From Microthrixaceae bacterium (GTDB lineage: Bacteria > Actinomycetota > Acidimicrobiia > Acidimicrobiales > Iamiaceae), in contig JADJDU010000001.1 in assembly GCA_016702505.1 (NCBI GenBank), positions 1 to 64,000 on the forward strand: a stretch of 64,000 nucleotides of DNA, in the 5' to 3' direction. Numbering within the stretch: the stretch's first letter is position 1; every line of letters begins with the position of its first letter. The translations under genes and the position numbers were made by a program. Shown one piece after another: positions 26,377 to 35,298 of the stretch. The notes beneath the pieces were generated by a model that was not told where the DNA came from, did not search any database, and saw only the letters and a program-made list of their open reading frames with translations.

Positions 26377-27483
26377 GTGGAAAGCGTCCGTTCCCCGTTT
26401 CGTCGCCTTGTCGTTCCCCTGGTAGCCGCCCTGGTTGCGGCCACGATGGTCGGGGGCTGTAGCGGAAACAAGGTGGTGGGGCGCGGGCCTGCCGCGGTGG
26501 TCAACGGAGAAGAGATCAGCCAGGCCACGGTGACCGAACTGCTCGACGCTCAGAAGCGCTACTACGAGTCACTCGATGATCCCGCTGCCGCTGAACGCCT
26601 GGCCGAGTTCATGGGGCCGAGCGGCAACAGCTTCGCCATGGCCGAGGCTGCCCGGTCGTTGGAGTCCTGGATCAACTTCACCATCGCCCGCCAGCACTTG
26701 AAGGCCAGCAAGCGCCCGGTCACCGACGAGGACCTGGCGGCAGCCCGATCCGAGATCGAAGGGCAACTCCAGGGGCAGGAGATCCCAATCGAGAGCGTGG
26801 ACAAGGCGCTTCTCGACTTCACCGTCGAGTCAGCGGCCACCACCACCGCCTTGCGGGCTCTCATCTCCGAGCAGGTGGCCAAGGACAACCAGGACAAACT
26901 GGAGGGTCGGATCAAGGCCCTATTCGACGAGTTGGCTCCACAGCGGCCGCTGTGCCTGAACATCATCGTGAGCGAGACCGAGGCCGATGCTCGAGCAGCC
27001 CTGGCCCGGGTTGAGGCCGGTGAGGACTTTGGTGCGGTTGCGGCCGAGGTCTCCGCCGACCCCCAGACCGCAGAGGCCAACGGGTACGCCGGTTGCGCCT
27101 CACCCGAGCAGGCTTCTCAGGCGTTCGGCGGTGATTTCACCGACGTCGAAGTGGGGGACACCTTCGGGCCGTCTCAGCAGAACGAGGTCTTCGTGGTGGT
27201 CGAGGTCGGTTCCACCACCGGCCCCACCATCGAACAGATGCGACCCGAACTGGAACGTCAGGTCACCGCTATCGACGACCAGGAGGTCACCACGCGTCTG
27301 GCGAAACTGGTGACCGATGCCAAGGTGACCGTTGATCCCCGTTACGGAACCTGGAACCCCGATACCGGAACCGTGGACCCGCCGGAGGCTCCCACCCCGG
27401 CCAGCACCACCACGTCCACCACGGCCGCGGTTGAAGCCATCGACCCGACCGCGGCTGGCGGCGGGACATCGGCCTCGAACTGA
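26377..27483 (+). CDS. SurA-N/parvulin-like peptidyl-prolyl isomerase lipoprotein
   Basis: A secreted lipoprotein of 368 residues, probably a chaperone or peptidyl-prolyl isomerase for exported proteins. It has a signal peptide ending MVGGC (lipobox Cys28), then a SurA-N style opening AAVVNGEEISQATVTELLD. A helical middle follows. The parvulin-like domain is near 190-300, with HIIV replaced by NIIVSETEADARAALARVEA and EDFGAVAAEVSADP. The C-terminal tail is Pro/Thr/Ser-rich. GTG 26377 immediately precedes the basic N-region of the signal peptide. It is 9 nt from mazG, the usual actinobacterial neighbour. Confidence 0.82.
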   Translation: MESVRSPFRRLVVPLVAALVAATMVGGCSGNKVVGRGPAAVVNGEEISQATVTELLDAQKRYYESLDDPAAAERLAEFMGPSGNSFAMAEAARSLESWINFTIARQHLKASKRPVTDEDLAAARSEIEGQLQGQEIPIESVDKALLDFTVESAATTTALRALISEQVAKDNQDKLEGRIKALFDELAPQRPLCLNIIVSETEADARAALARVEAGEDFGAVAAEVSADPQTAEANGYAGCASPEQASQAFGGDFTDVEVGDTFGPSQQNEVFVVVEVGSTTGPTIEQMRPELERQVTAIDDQEVTTRLAKLVTDAKVTVDPRYGTWNPDTGTVDPPEAPTPASTTTSTTAAVEAIDPTAAGGGTSASN

Positions 27484-27492
27484 CCGGGGGCT

Positions 27493-28902
27493 GTGGCCAT
27501 GCCCCGCATCGTGGTGGTCGGGCTCGGCCCCGGTCATCATGACCTGATCACCGCAGGCGCGCTGGCCGCCATCGACGCCATCGAGCACCGATTCCTGCGC
27601 ACGACGGTGCACCCGTCGGCCGACCTGGTTGTCGATGCCGTCTCCTTCGACCATCACTACGAGGAAGCAGACACCTTCGACGAGGTCTACCGGCGCATCG
27701 TGACCGACCTGCTGGTAGCGGCCGAGACACACGGCACCATCCTCTACGCCGTACCCGGGTCACCCCGGGTGTTGGAACGCACCGTGGACCTGCTCGACCT
27801 GGAGGCTGGTGCCGGTCGAGTCGACCTTGAGGTGATCCCGGCCATGTCGTTCGTGGACCTGGCCTGGGTCCGGCTGGGCATCGACCCCTACGAGCAAGGG
27901 GTTCGGCTGGTCGATGGTCACCGCTTCGACACCGCGGCTGCCGGGGAGCGGGGCCCGCTCCTGGTCGCCCACTGCCACAACCGTCGGGTCTTGTCAGACG
28001 TGAAGCTGGCTGTCGACGACCCACCCTCAGCGCCGGTGGTGGTGCTCCAGCGCCTAGGCCTACCTGACGAGTCGGTGACCACCGTGGAGTGGGCCGACCT
28101 GGACCGGACCTTCGAGCCCGACCACCTCACCTCGATCTACGTCCCTGAGCTGGCCGAGCCGGTGGCCGGAGAGGTGACGGCCTTCGTGGCGTTGGTGGCC
28201 AGGTTGCGGGCCGAGTGCCCGTGGGATGCCGAGCAGACGCACCGCACCCTCACCCGCCATCTGCTGGAGGAGACCCACGAGGTGCTCGAAGCCCTCGAAG
28301 GAGTGGGTGATGGTGGCCCCGAGGTAGATCCCGAGGCTTACGCCCACCTCGAAGAGGAGCTGGGTGACCTGCTGTTCCAGATCGTGTTCCACACCACGTT
28401 GGCCACCGAGTCCGGTGCCTTCGGGTTGGCCGACGTGGCTCGCGGTATCCGCGAGAAGCTGGTTCACCGCCATCCCCACGTCTTCGGTGACCGGGACGCC
28501 GGCAACAGCGACGACATGGTGGCGACCTGGGAACAGATCAAGAAGGAGGAGAAGGGTCGGGGCTCGGTGTTCGACGGCATCCCGGCGTCTCTCCCTGCCC
28601 TTCATCTCGCATCCAAGATCCACCGCAAGGCCGCCACCGTGGGGGTACCGGTCACCGGCGACCTGCACCGTGCCGGAATGGACCTGACCGCGGCCGCGTG
28701 CGATGCCGAGAACGACCCGAACGACACCACGGTGGGCGACCTGCTCATGGCCGCAGTGGCGCTGGCCCGTGCCGGGAACGTGGATCCTGAAGCCGCGCTG
28801 CGCACCGCCGCCAAACGCTTGGCCGATCGTGGCCGGGCCGCGGAAGCCGAGACCACTAACTTTTCAGAAGAACCGAACCAGGAGCAGACCCAGACACCAT
28901 GA
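27493..28902 (+). CDS. mazG: Tetrapyrrole-methylase-like plus MazG nucleotide pyrophosphohydrolase (YabN type)
   Basis: A two-domain protein of 469 residues. The N-terminal half (about 1-215) has a SAM-methylase fold opening IVVVGLGPGHHDLIT. The C-terminal half is MazG, which hydrolyses non-canonical or excess NTPs. Its metal-binding signatures are CPWDAEQTHRTLTRHLLEE (from residue about 240) and LEEELGDLLFQIVFH, followed by KLVHRHPHVFGD. The extra Glu/Thr-rich tail has no known role. GTG 27493 or ATG 27499 may start it. Its stop overlaps the eno start (ATGA). Confidence 0.93.
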   Translation: MAMPRIVVVGLGPGHHDLITAGALAAIDAIEHRFLRTTVHPSADLVVDAVSFDHHYEEADTFDEVYRRIVTDLLVAAETHGTILYAVPGSPRVLERTVDLLDLEAGAGRVDLEVIPAMSFVDLAWVRLGIDPYEQGVRLVDGHRFDTAAAGERGPLLVAHCHNRRVLSDVKLAVDDPPSAPVVVLQRLGLPDESVTTVEWADLDRTFEPDHLTSIYVPELAEPVAGEVTAFVALVARLRAECPWDAEQTHRTLTRHLLEETHEVLEALEGVGDGGPEVDPEAYAHLEEELGDLLFQIVFHTTLATESGAFGLADVARGIREKLVHRHPHVFGDRDAGNSDDMVATWEQIKKEEKGRGSVFDGIPASLPALHLASKIHRKAATVGVPVTGDLHRAGMDLTAAACDAENDPNDTTVGDLLMAAVALARAGNVDPEAALRTAAKRLADRGRAAEAETTNFSEEPNQEQTQTP

Positions 28903-30185
28903 GCACCATCGACCAGATCGTCGGACGTGAGGTCCTCGACTCCCGCGGCAACCCGACCGTAGAGGTCGATGTCGTGCTCGAATCGGGGGCCCGGGGCCGC
29001 GCCGCGGTGCCCTCTGGTGCATCCACCGGTCAGTTCGAAGCCGTTGAGCTGCGCGATGGTGGGGACCGCTTCGTGGGCAAGGGGGTGAGCATCGCCGTCA
29101 GTAACGTGAACGGTGAGATCGCCGAGGAGCTGGCCGGGCTCGATGCCTTGGACCAACGCGGTGTCGACCGGGTGTTGATCGACCTGGATGGAACCGACAA
29201 CAAGGCCCGTCTCGGTGCCAATGCCATCTTGGGTGTGTCCATGGCAGTGGCCAAGGCCGCCGCCGACGAGCTACAGGTTCCGCTCTACCGCTACGTCGGT
29301 GGCACCAATGCCCACGTACTGCCCGTTCCCATGATGAACGTGCTCAACGGTGGTGCCCACGCCGACAACAACGTGGACTTCCAGGAGTTCATGGTCATGC
29401 CGGTCGGCGCTGCCAGCTTCTCGGAGGCCCTGCGCTGGGGAACCGAGACCTACCACGTGCTCAAGAAGCTGTTGCACGACAAAGGACTTTCCACCGCGGT
29501 GGGAGACGAAGGTGGGTTTGCCCCCAACTTGGCCAACAACACCGAGCCGGTCGAGCTGTTGATCCAAGCCATCGAGAAGGCCGGGTTCACCCCTGGCGAA
29601 GACATCGCCATCGCACTGGACCCCGCCACCAGCGAGGTGTTCAAGGACGGCATGTACGTGCTGGAAGGCGAGGGCCGTTCGCTGACTGCCGAGGAACTGG
29701 CCGACTACTGGGCCGACCTGTGCGCCCGTTTCCCGATCGTGTCCATCGAAGACGGCATGGCCGAAGAGGACTGGGCTGGCTGGAAGGCCCTGACCGATCG
29801 CATCGGAGACACGGTGCAGCTGGTGGGGGACGACCTTTTCGTGACCAACTCTGCTCGCCTGGCCCGAGGCATCGAGGTGGGTGTGGCCAACTCGATCCTG
29901 GTCAAGGTGAACCAGATCGGATCGCTCACCGAGACCACCGAGGCGGTGAGCTTGGCCAACCGCAACGGCTACACCGCGGTGATGTCACACCGTTCAGGTG
30001 AGACCGAAGACGCCACCATCGCGGACCTGGCTGTGGCCCTCAACTGTGGACAGATCAAGACTGGCGCCCCCGCTCGCAGCGACCGGGTAGCCAAGTACAA
30101 CCAGTTGCTGCGCATCGAGGAGCAGCTCGGGGATGCCGCTGTGTTCCCCGGTCTCGCCGCTCTGGCCCGCGGGGGTCGGGGCTGA
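28899..30185 (+). CDS. eno: Enolase
   Basis: Converts 2-phosphoglycerate to phosphoenolpyruvate in glycolysis. The 428 residues begin with the family block IVGREVLDSRGNPTVEVDV. GASTGQFEA carries the mobile loop. DEGGFAPN, SIEDGMAEEDW and GDDLFVTN hold the magnesium ligands, and ILVKVNQIGSLTE gives the catalytic Lys near residue 335. The signature SHRSGETEDATIADLAV is at about 362-378. The start is fixed by the ATGA overlap with mazG. Confidence 0.98.
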   Translation: MSTIDQIVGREVLDSRGNPTVEVDVVLESGARGRAAVPSGASTGQFEAVELRDGGDRFVGKGVSIAVSNVNGEIAEELAGLDALDQRGVDRVLIDLDGTDNKARLGANAILGVSMAVAKAAADELQVPLYRYVGGTNAHVLPVPMMNVLNGGAHADNNVDFQEFMVMPVGAASFSEALRWGTETYHVLKKLLHDKGLSTAVGDEGGFAPNLANNTEPVELLIQAIEKAGFTPGEDIAIALDPATSEVFKDGMYVLEGEGRSLTAEELADYWADLCARFPIVSIEDGMAEEDWAGWKALTDRIGDTVQLVGDDLFVTNSARLARGIEVGVANSILVKVNQIGSLTETTEAVSLANRNGYTAVMSHRSGETEDATIADLAVALNCGQIKTGAPARSDRVAKYNQLLRIEEQLGDAAVFPGLAALARGGRG

Positions 30186-30187
30186 TC

Positions 30188-30667
30188 GTGGCCGGGCCCC
30201 GTCGTCCTCCTCGCGCTTCGGGCTCGGGCCCAGGTGCCGGCGCCGGTGCAACCTCGCGCCAACGGTCGGCCAGCGACGACCGAGCGTTGGCCCGAGTGGC
30301 CGCTGAGCCGAAAGACCGGACCAAGTCGGGTGGTCGGGCTCGGCTCATGGCCGGCCTGGCCCTGACGGTCTTGCTGGTCGGCGTGACCTTCGTGGCAGTC
30401 TTGCCCACCCCCACGTTCTTCCAGCAGCGATCCGACACGGCCAGGCTGGAAGCAGAGCTGGCTGAAGTTCAAGCCGAACGAGCCGAGGTACAGGCAGACA
30501 TCGAACGCTTGGGAACCGAATCTGAGATCGAGGCCCAAGCACGTCGCAACGGTTACGTCCGCCCTGGGGAAGAGGCCTACAACATCCTTCCCACGGCGGT
30601 GGACCCGATCGGTCTGCCCGACTCGTGGCCGTTCACCGGGGTCGAAGAGGCCTTGGGCGTCCGCTGA
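30188..30667 (+). CDS. FtsB/DivIC-family septum formation initiator
   Basis: A small bitopic membrane protein of the cell-division core complex. The N-terminal about 50 residues are basic and disordered (PRRPPRASGSGPG and following). One membrane helix follows (about residues 53-72), then a coiled coil, RLEAELAEVQAERAEVQADI. The C-terminal stretch includes the EAQARRNGYVRPGEEAY element typical of FtsB/DivIC. GTG 30188 lies 2 nt after eno, matching the conserved eno-ftsB order of actinobacteria. It probably acts with FtsL and FtsQ at the septum. Confidence 0.88.
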   Translation: MAGPRRPPRASGSGPGAGAGATSRQRSASDDRALARVAAEPKDRTKSGGRARLMAGLALTVLLVGVTFVAVLPTPTFFQQRSDTARLEAELAEVQAERAEVQADIERLGTESEIEAQARRNGYVRPGEEAYNILPTAVDPIGLPDSWPFTGVEEALGVR

Positions 30668-30689
30668 ATCTCCGACGCAAGCTGCTTAG

Positions 30690-31238
30690 GTGACCGGAAA
30701 CCGTCGAGACATTCGCTTCGCTGAGCGGCAGGCACCTCTGGTGCCGAGCCGACAGGTAGACGACGAGCCGACGGCATCAGATCGACTAGCGGTAGCTCAC
30801 CTGTTGGGCCGTGAGCCTCAGGGTGACTATCGGGTCGTCGTGCGTAACAGCGTCACCGGATGGCCAGTGGTGATCCGCAACGCGCCGTTGCTGGCCGACG
30901 GCACGCCGATGCCCACGCGCTACTGGCTGGTGGGTGAACCCGAGCGGACCATGGTCAGCCGCCTGGAAAGCCGGGGTGGGGTTCACCGGGTCGAAGATCT
31001 GATCGGCATGGACCGCATTGCCGCCGCCCACGATGCCTATCGGGCCGAGCGCGACGCCGACCTCCCTGCCGATTGGACCGGACCGCGACCCTCAGCGGGT
31101 GTCGGTGGAACTCGGCTCGGCGTCAAGTGCCTGCATGCCCACTACGCCTGGTACCTGGCCGGCGGTCCCGACCCGGTGGGCGAATGGGTGGCCCAACGTC
31201 TGGCCGCCGGTGACGGCGACCCCCACCCGACCCTCTGA
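30690..31238 (+). CDS. DUF501 family protein
   Basis: A 182-residue cytoplasmic protein of DUF501. The family starts near DRLAVAHLLGREPQGDYRVVVR. It contains GWPVVIRNAPLLADGTPMPTRYWL and ends with VKCLHAHYAWYLAGGPDPVG, whose conserved Cys, His and Asp residues are visible. Its function is unknown; it is nearly always placed between ftsB and a Ppx/GppA gene in actinobacteria. Here three unrelated genes separate it from the Ppx/GppA gene at 34191. GTG 30690 is the start. Confidence 0.9.
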   Translation: MTGNRRDIRFAERQAPLVPSRQVDDEPTASDRLAVAHLLGREPQGDYRVVVRNSVTGWPVVIRNAPLLADGTPMPTRYWLVGEPERTMVSRLESRGGVHRVEDLIGMDRIAAAHDAYRAERDADLPADWTGPRPSAGVGGTRLGVKCLHAHYAWYLAGGPDPVGEWVAQRLAAGDGDPHPTL

Positions 31239-31298
31239 CCCAGCCCCCGCGGGGCGGCGAGGAACGTCGCGAGCCGAAGTTGGTGGCACGATCTGGTC

Positions 31299-32069
31299 AT
31301 GACGTTGATCGGTTCGGTCGCCCAGTGCTGGACATTTCCGGTGAAGTCGCTTCAGGGGCACTTCGTCCCTTGGATCGAGATCGGCACGACCGGTGTCGCC
31401 GGAGACCGAGCCCGCGGTCTGATCGACGTGGACTCCGGTCGGCTCCTGTCGGCCAAGCGCATCAGTGCCCTGCTCGATGCGATCGGACGCGACGGCTCGG
31501 TCGAACTACCGGACGGAACGGTGGTCGGCTGGGATGCCCCCGACGTGGACGATGTTCTGTCCGACTGGCTGGGACGACGTGTCCACCTCGCCTCCCCCGA
31601 ACCCGACGGGACGCAGTCCTATGAGATGACCTTCGACCCGCCCGACGACGACGCCGAGTACTACGAGATCCCCACCCCGGCGGGTTCGTTCCTCGACCTG
31701 GCCGCCGTCCACTTGATCACCACTGCGACCCTGAACGGGGCTGCGGCCGAACACCCTGCACTCGATTGGGACGTGCGAAGGTTCCGGCCCAACCTGGTGC
31801 TCGATGTCGACGGTCCTGTGCTGGTGGAGCAGCAATGGTTGGGTCGACGCCTCGCCATCGGTGATCAGGTCGTCGTGGATGGGTTCCAACCAACGGTGCG
31901 TTGCGCTATGCCGTTGCGCGCTCAACCTGGCCTCGACCGTCAGCCTGGCCTGTTCCGTGCGATGAGCGAGCTGAACGACGAGTTCCCGAACCACCTTGGC
32001 CTCTATGCGTCGGTGGCCGAACCCGGTCGGGTCACCACCGGTGATCCGGTGGTGTTGCTCGACGCCTGA
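31299..32069 (+). CDS. MOSC domain protein
   Basis: A 256-residue MOSC family protein, related to the molybdenum-cofactor sulfurase C-terminal domain and to YiiM/YcbX. The N-terminal beta-barrel segment begins SVAQCWTFPVKSLQG. The MOSC core includes DVRRFRPNLVLDVDG, WLGRRLAIGDQVVVDG and PTVRCAMPLRAQPG, with the conserved Cys at about residue 203. The family moves sulfur on or off molybdenum cofactors or reduces N-hydroxylated compounds; which applies here cannot be told. A modABC locus lies elsewhere in the window. Confidence 0.88.
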   Translation: MTLIGSVAQCWTFPVKSLQGHFVPWIEIGTTGVAGDRARGLIDVDSGRLLSAKRISALLDAIGRDGSVELPDGTVVGWDAPDVDDVLSDWLGRRVHLASPEPDGTQSYEMTFDPPDDDAEYYEIPTPAGSFLDLAAVHLITTATLNGAAAEHPALDWDVRRFRPNLVLDVDGPVLVEQQWLGRRLAIGDQVVVDGFQPTVRCAMPLRAQPGLDRQPGLFRAMSELNDEFPNHLGLYASVAEPGRVTTGDPVVLLDA

Positions 32070-32075
32070 CCCCGG

Positions 32076-32095
32076 TCCGCCGAAAGGCAGAGCCT
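32076..32095 (+). terminator. Partial copy of a recurrent 3'-end stem element
   Basis: The core TCCGCCGAAAGGCAGAGCCT stands right after the MOSC gene. It is the left half of the fuller elements at 61949 and 63241. AGGC/GCCT can pair, but the outer GGCGGA partner is missing here, so it may be a decayed copy. Confidence 0.35.
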
Positions 32096-32205
32096 TCCCC
32101 GAACCCCCGCCCAAACCGGGTGCTTCAACTCGTCAGACAGCCGAACACCGATGGTGGCCGCACCGAGGACCGGCCTTCGTCCGTTCTGTCCCGCCGTTGG
32201 GTCGG

Positions 32206-32895
32206 TCAGGTGGCGGCGATCAGGGTGGCCACGGCGACCAGGTGGAGGGCGACGCCGCCGACGACCAGGGCGTGGAAGACCTCGTGGTAGCCGAAGGTGG
32301 CGGGCCAGGGATTGGGGCGGTGCAACGCGTACACCGCGGCCCCGAGGGTGTAGAGGAGGCCACCGCCGAGGACCAGGGCGAACTGAGCGCCCGACAGAGC
32401 CCCGGTCAGTGATCCCCATTCGATGAGGGCACCCCAACCCACCACCACGTACACCAGCGCGACCACCGGGTAGGGGGCGTGGATCCAGGCGAGACGGACC
32501 GTCACTCCGGCGGCTGCCCCCACCCACACGAAGGTGAGCAGCCGTGCGGCCGGGGTCCCGTCGAGGGCGAGGGTGGCGATGGCGGTGTAGCTGCCGGCGA
32601 TCGCCAGGAGGATTGTCGAGTGGTCGACCCGCTTGAGGCGGCGTAGCCCGACGGGGCCGAACCGGCCCGAGTGGTAGACGGCGGACACGCCCAGCATGGT
32701 GGTGACCCCGACGGCGTAGACGGCAACGGCCAGCCGGTCGGCGCCGGTGGCGGCCAGGGCCACCAGGGCGGCCGACAGCGGCGCGAACACGATGACCGCC
32801 ACCCGGTGGATCCAACCCCGCCAGGTAGGCCGGATGAATCCTCCGAGGTCAGCGAACGGGCTTGGGGCCGAGGAGGATACGAGCACGCTGGACAT
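32206..32895 (-). CDS. Haemolysin III / YqfA-type (PAQR-like) membrane protein
   Basis: A seven-helix membrane protein of 229 residues. The metal-site pattern shared with PAQR receptors and alkaline-ceramidase-like hydrolases is present: SAVYHSGRF in helix 2, RLKRVDHSTI at the start of helix 3, and GYHEVFHALVVGG in the last helix. The name is historical; a lipid-hydrolase or homeostasis role is more likely than haemolysis. The gene is divergent from the MerR regulator, and two clusters of palindromes lie in the 220-bp gap, so it may be a target of that regulator. Confidence 0.9.
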   Translation of the reverse strand: MSSVLVSSSAPSPFADLGGFIRPTWRGWIHRVAVIVFAPLSAALVALAATGADRLAVAVYAVGVTTMLGVSAVYHSGRFGPVGLRRLKRVDHSTILLAIAGSYTAIATLALDGTPAARLLTFVWVGAAAGVTVRLAWIHAPYPVVALVYVVVGWGALIEWGSLTGALSGAQFALVLGGGLLYTLGAAVYALHRPNPWPATFGYHEVFHALVVGGVALHLVAVATLIAAT

Positions 32896-32921
32896 CTCCC
32901 CACCGTTACCGTTGCAGTCCC

Positions 32922-32955
32922 CACTGTCAAGGTTTAGTAACAGTGAACACTGTCA
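32922..32955. promoter_or_regulatory. Palindrome cluster A (CACTGTCA-type half-sites)
   Basis: CACTGTCA at 32922-32929 is followed by ACAGTG-AA-CACTGT at 32940-32953. The same half-site recurs in cluster B. It lies just upstream of the haemolysin III start. Confidence 0.5.
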
Positions 32956-33044
32956 CTATCCCGATCGGTCGTTCATCGGGTGCGGATCTCACCGCCGGCT
33001 GCGGCACCTCTATACCTCCACCGACCAGCCGACCAGGGGTGTCA

Positions 33045-33077
33045 GCACTCACTGTGACAGTGAGTGCTGTCACAGTG
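33045..33077. promoter_or_regulatory. Palindrome cluster B, two interlocking perfect inverted repeats
   Basis: GCACTCACTG pairs with CAGTGAGTGC across TGA (33045-33067). CACTGTGACAG pairs with CTGTCACAGTG across a 6-nt spacer (33050-33077). Both are perfect and share bases, so two alternative dyads or stems exist about 40 nt before the MerR start. Confidence 0.6.
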
Positions 33078-33115
33078 GCTGTTGTGGCTTGCTGTGCCGT
33101 GGTTGACTTTGGGCC

Positions 33116-33976
33116 ATGTCAGGATCGAAGGCTTCAAGGGATCAGTCCAGCCCGGATCGGCCCGGGAGCGGTGACCCTCGAACAATGGACGACTCCGATC
33201 GGGCGACGGGCTCCGAAGATCCGGCCACCGACGGGGACGGCGAGTTCGCGTTCACGCTGAGCGAGCTGGCAACCGAGTCCGAGGTGAGCGAGCGCACGAT
33301 CCGCTACTACCAGTCCGAGAAGCTGCTGCCCCGGCCCGAGAAGCGGGGTCGAGACGCCGTTTACCGCTCCGATCACCTCGAACGCATCTGCCTGATCGTG
33401 GACCTCCGTGATCGCGGGCTCTCCCTCGGCACGATCCGGGACCTGGTGACCACAGATGACCCGGCTGCCACCGTGGCCGCATGGTTGGGTATCGATGAGA
33501 CGCTCCGGACTCCGTGGTCCGAAGACCGGGCCAAGTCGATGAACCGCGACCAACTACGCGATCTGGTGGCCGGGCATCCGGCCGGGACCCTGGGCGAACT
33601 TGTCGATGCCGGATTCGTGCGCGACGAACGCGACGGAACCTGGACCGTGCTCAGCCCGGCCCTGACCCAACAGGCGTTGGAGCTCCGGGCGGCAGGAATC
33701 GACATCGACATCTCCGCCGCCCTAGCGGACCTCCTACGCCGTCGTCTGGCCAAGGCGGTCCAGGACACGGTCAAGCTGGTGGTGAAGCGAGCGGGCGAGG
33801 GCTTCGCCGCTTCGTCGGACCCAGCGGATCTGGCCGACGCCTTCGCCGTGCTGCGGCCCGCAGCGCGAGAGATGGCCAGCCTGATCCTGGCCCAGGAGGT
33901 CGAGCGAGCCCTGGCGACCCTGGCCGACGACCAACCCCGTGAGATCAGGGCCCGCACCTCGCCCCAGCCTCGTTGA
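33116..33976 (+). CDS. MerR-family transcriptional regulator
   Basis: A 286-residue regulator. A disordered, acidic N-terminal tail (about 40 residues) precedes the winged helix-turn-helix FTLSELATESEVSERTIRYY and QSEKLLPRPEKRGRDAVY (about residues 44-80), then LRDRGLSLGTIRDLV. The large C-terminal part is helical, with a repeated FVRDERDGTWTVLSP element (about 164-178). No Cys metal site is apparent, so a small-molecule ligand is more likely. It is divergent from haemolysin III and preceded by strong palindromes, which suggests autoregulation and control of its neighbour. Confidence 0.88.
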   Translation: MSGSKASRDQSSPDRPGSGDPRTMDDSDRATGSEDPATDGDGEFAFTLSELATESEVSERTIRYYQSEKLLPRPEKRGRDAVYRSDHLERICLIVDLRDRGLSLGTIRDLVTTDDPAATVAAWLGIDETLRTPWSEDRAKSMNRDQLRDLVAGHPAGTLGELVDAGFVRDERDGTWTVLSPALTQQALELRAAGIDIDISAALADLLRRRLAKAVQDTVKLVVKRAGEGFAASSDPADLADAFAVLRPAAREMASLILAQEVERALATLADDQPREIRARTSPQPR

Positions 33977-34190
33977 CGGTGCGGACAAAGGAGGCGAGCC
34001 GACCCATCGGTATGGCATGACCTCCCGAAAGGTGGTCTCGGTCTGGCCGCCCTGGCGGCGACGACGGCCCGACCACTCCGGTGTGTCGGTGTGTCGGTGC
34101 GTCGGTCGGGTCGGGGTATCACCCGTTGTGGTCTGAGCATCCTGGGCTCGGACTTCGCCTCTGGCCGGTGGATGGGGGAGCATCGTTGTC

Positions 34191-35129
34191 ATGAGCGCGC
34201 TTGTGGCCTCCATCGACATCGGAACCAACTCCACTCGTCTGCTGGTGGCCGCCGCCGGAGCGGACGGTTTCCTCGACCAGCGTGAACGCCACATGCGCAT
34301 CACCCGGTTGGGCCAGGGAGTCGACCGCTCCAAGGGGTTGGCGCCCGACGCTGTCGAGCGGACTCTCGCCGTGCTGCGCGACTACCGGGAGGTGATCGAC
34401 ACCCATGGCGTCGACCCGTCCCGCATCCGTATGGCCGCCACCTCGGCATGCCGTGACGCCACCAACCGAGACGAGTTCTTCGACGCCGCCGAGCAGGTGA
34501 TCGGCGTCAGACCTGAACTCTTGTCGGGAGAAGAAGAGGCCCGCCTGTCGTTCCTGGGAGCCACCGCTGACATCGACCCCGCGCTGGGTCCGTTCCTGGT
34601 GTTCGATCTAGGTGGTGGATCCACCGAGTTCGTGCTGGGAACGTCAGGCCCCGAGGGCGAGATCCTCGGTGCCCGCTCCACCGACTTCGGCTGCGTGCGC
34701 CTCACCGAACGGTTCATCACCACCGACCCGCCAGCGGCCGAAGACCTGAGTGCTGCCATCAGCTACGTCGACACGTGGATCGACGACGTGATGATCGCCA
34801 TCCCCGACCTGGATACCGCGGTCACCGTGGTAGGCCTGGCCGGGACGGTGTCCACCGTGGCTGCGGTGGAGATCGGCCTCCCTGCCTATGACCGTGACCA
34901 GATCCACCACTTCCGTCTCACCAAGGCCGCGGCCGAGGACGTGTTCCGCACCCTGGCCACCGAGCGCCGCTCCGACCGCCTCCACAACCCAGGCCTGGAG
35001 GAAGCCCGGGTCGACGTGATCGTCGGAGGCTGCTGCGCCCTGGTCGCCATCCTGCGCCGCCTCGGCCGTGACGAGATCCTGGTGAGCGAGTCCGACATCC
35101 TCGATGGCCTAGCCAGCTCCCTCCTCTGA
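34191..35129 (+). CDS. ppx: Ppx/GppA phosphatase family protein
   Basis: Exopolyphosphatase or guanosine-pentaphosphate phosphatase of the ASKHA fold. The phosphate loops are visible as ASIDIGTNSTRLLVA (about residues 6-20) and VFDLGGGSTEFVLG (about 137-150), with the catalytic Glu in LLSGEEEARLSFLG (about 116). VVGLAGTVSTVAAV is the third nucleotide-site strand. The 312 residues form the short, two-domain version lacking the HD-like extension. In actinobacteria it usually follows DUF501. Confidence 0.93.
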   Translation: MSALVASIDIGTNSTRLLVAAAGADGFLDQRERHMRITRLGQGVDRSKGLAPDAVERTLAVLRDYREVIDTHGVDPSRIRMAATSACRDATNRDEFFDAAEQVIGVRPELLSGEEEARLSFLGATADIDPALGPFLVFDLGGGSTEFVLGTSGPEGEILGARSTDFGCVRLTERFITTDPPAAEDLSAAISYVDTWIDDVMIAIPDLDTAVTVVGLAGTVSTVAAVEIGLPAYDRDQIHHFRLTKAAAEDVFRTLATERRSDRLHNPGLEEARVDVIVGGCCALVAILRRLGRDEILVSESDILDGLASSLL

Positions 35130-35143
35130 CCCAGCGTCCGATT

Positions 35144-35195
35144 CGGTTCTCGGGCAAGGATCGGCGGCTACGCCGCCAGATCTTGCCCAGAACCG
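35144..35195. repeat. Long hairpin element, copy 1
   Basis: A near-perfect stem of about 24 bp: arms CGGTTCT, GGGCAAG, ATC and GGCGGC pair with GCCGCC, GATCTTGCCC and AGAACCG around a TAC loop. Its 37-nt core (35152-35188) recurs exactly at 35224-35260. It lies just after the Ppx/GppA stop and could end that transcript, but there is no U-tract. Confidence 0.7.
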
Positions 35196-35216
35196 AAACG
35201 CCGCCGTAACGCCGCC

Positions 35217-35267
35217 AGTTCTGGGGCAAGGATCGGCGGCTACGCCGCCAGATCTTGCCCGAGAACC
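35217..35267. repeat. Long hairpin element, copy 2
   Basis: Same 37-nt core as the copy at 35152-35188, in the same orientation, with slightly different outer arms (AGTTCTG on the left, GAGAACC on the right). The outer arms of copy 1 left and copy 2 right (CGGTTCTC and GAGAACCG) also pair with each other. Confidence 0.7.
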
Positions 35268-35298
35268 GATCGGGGTTGGGCGCGTAGGGTGCGGGTCG

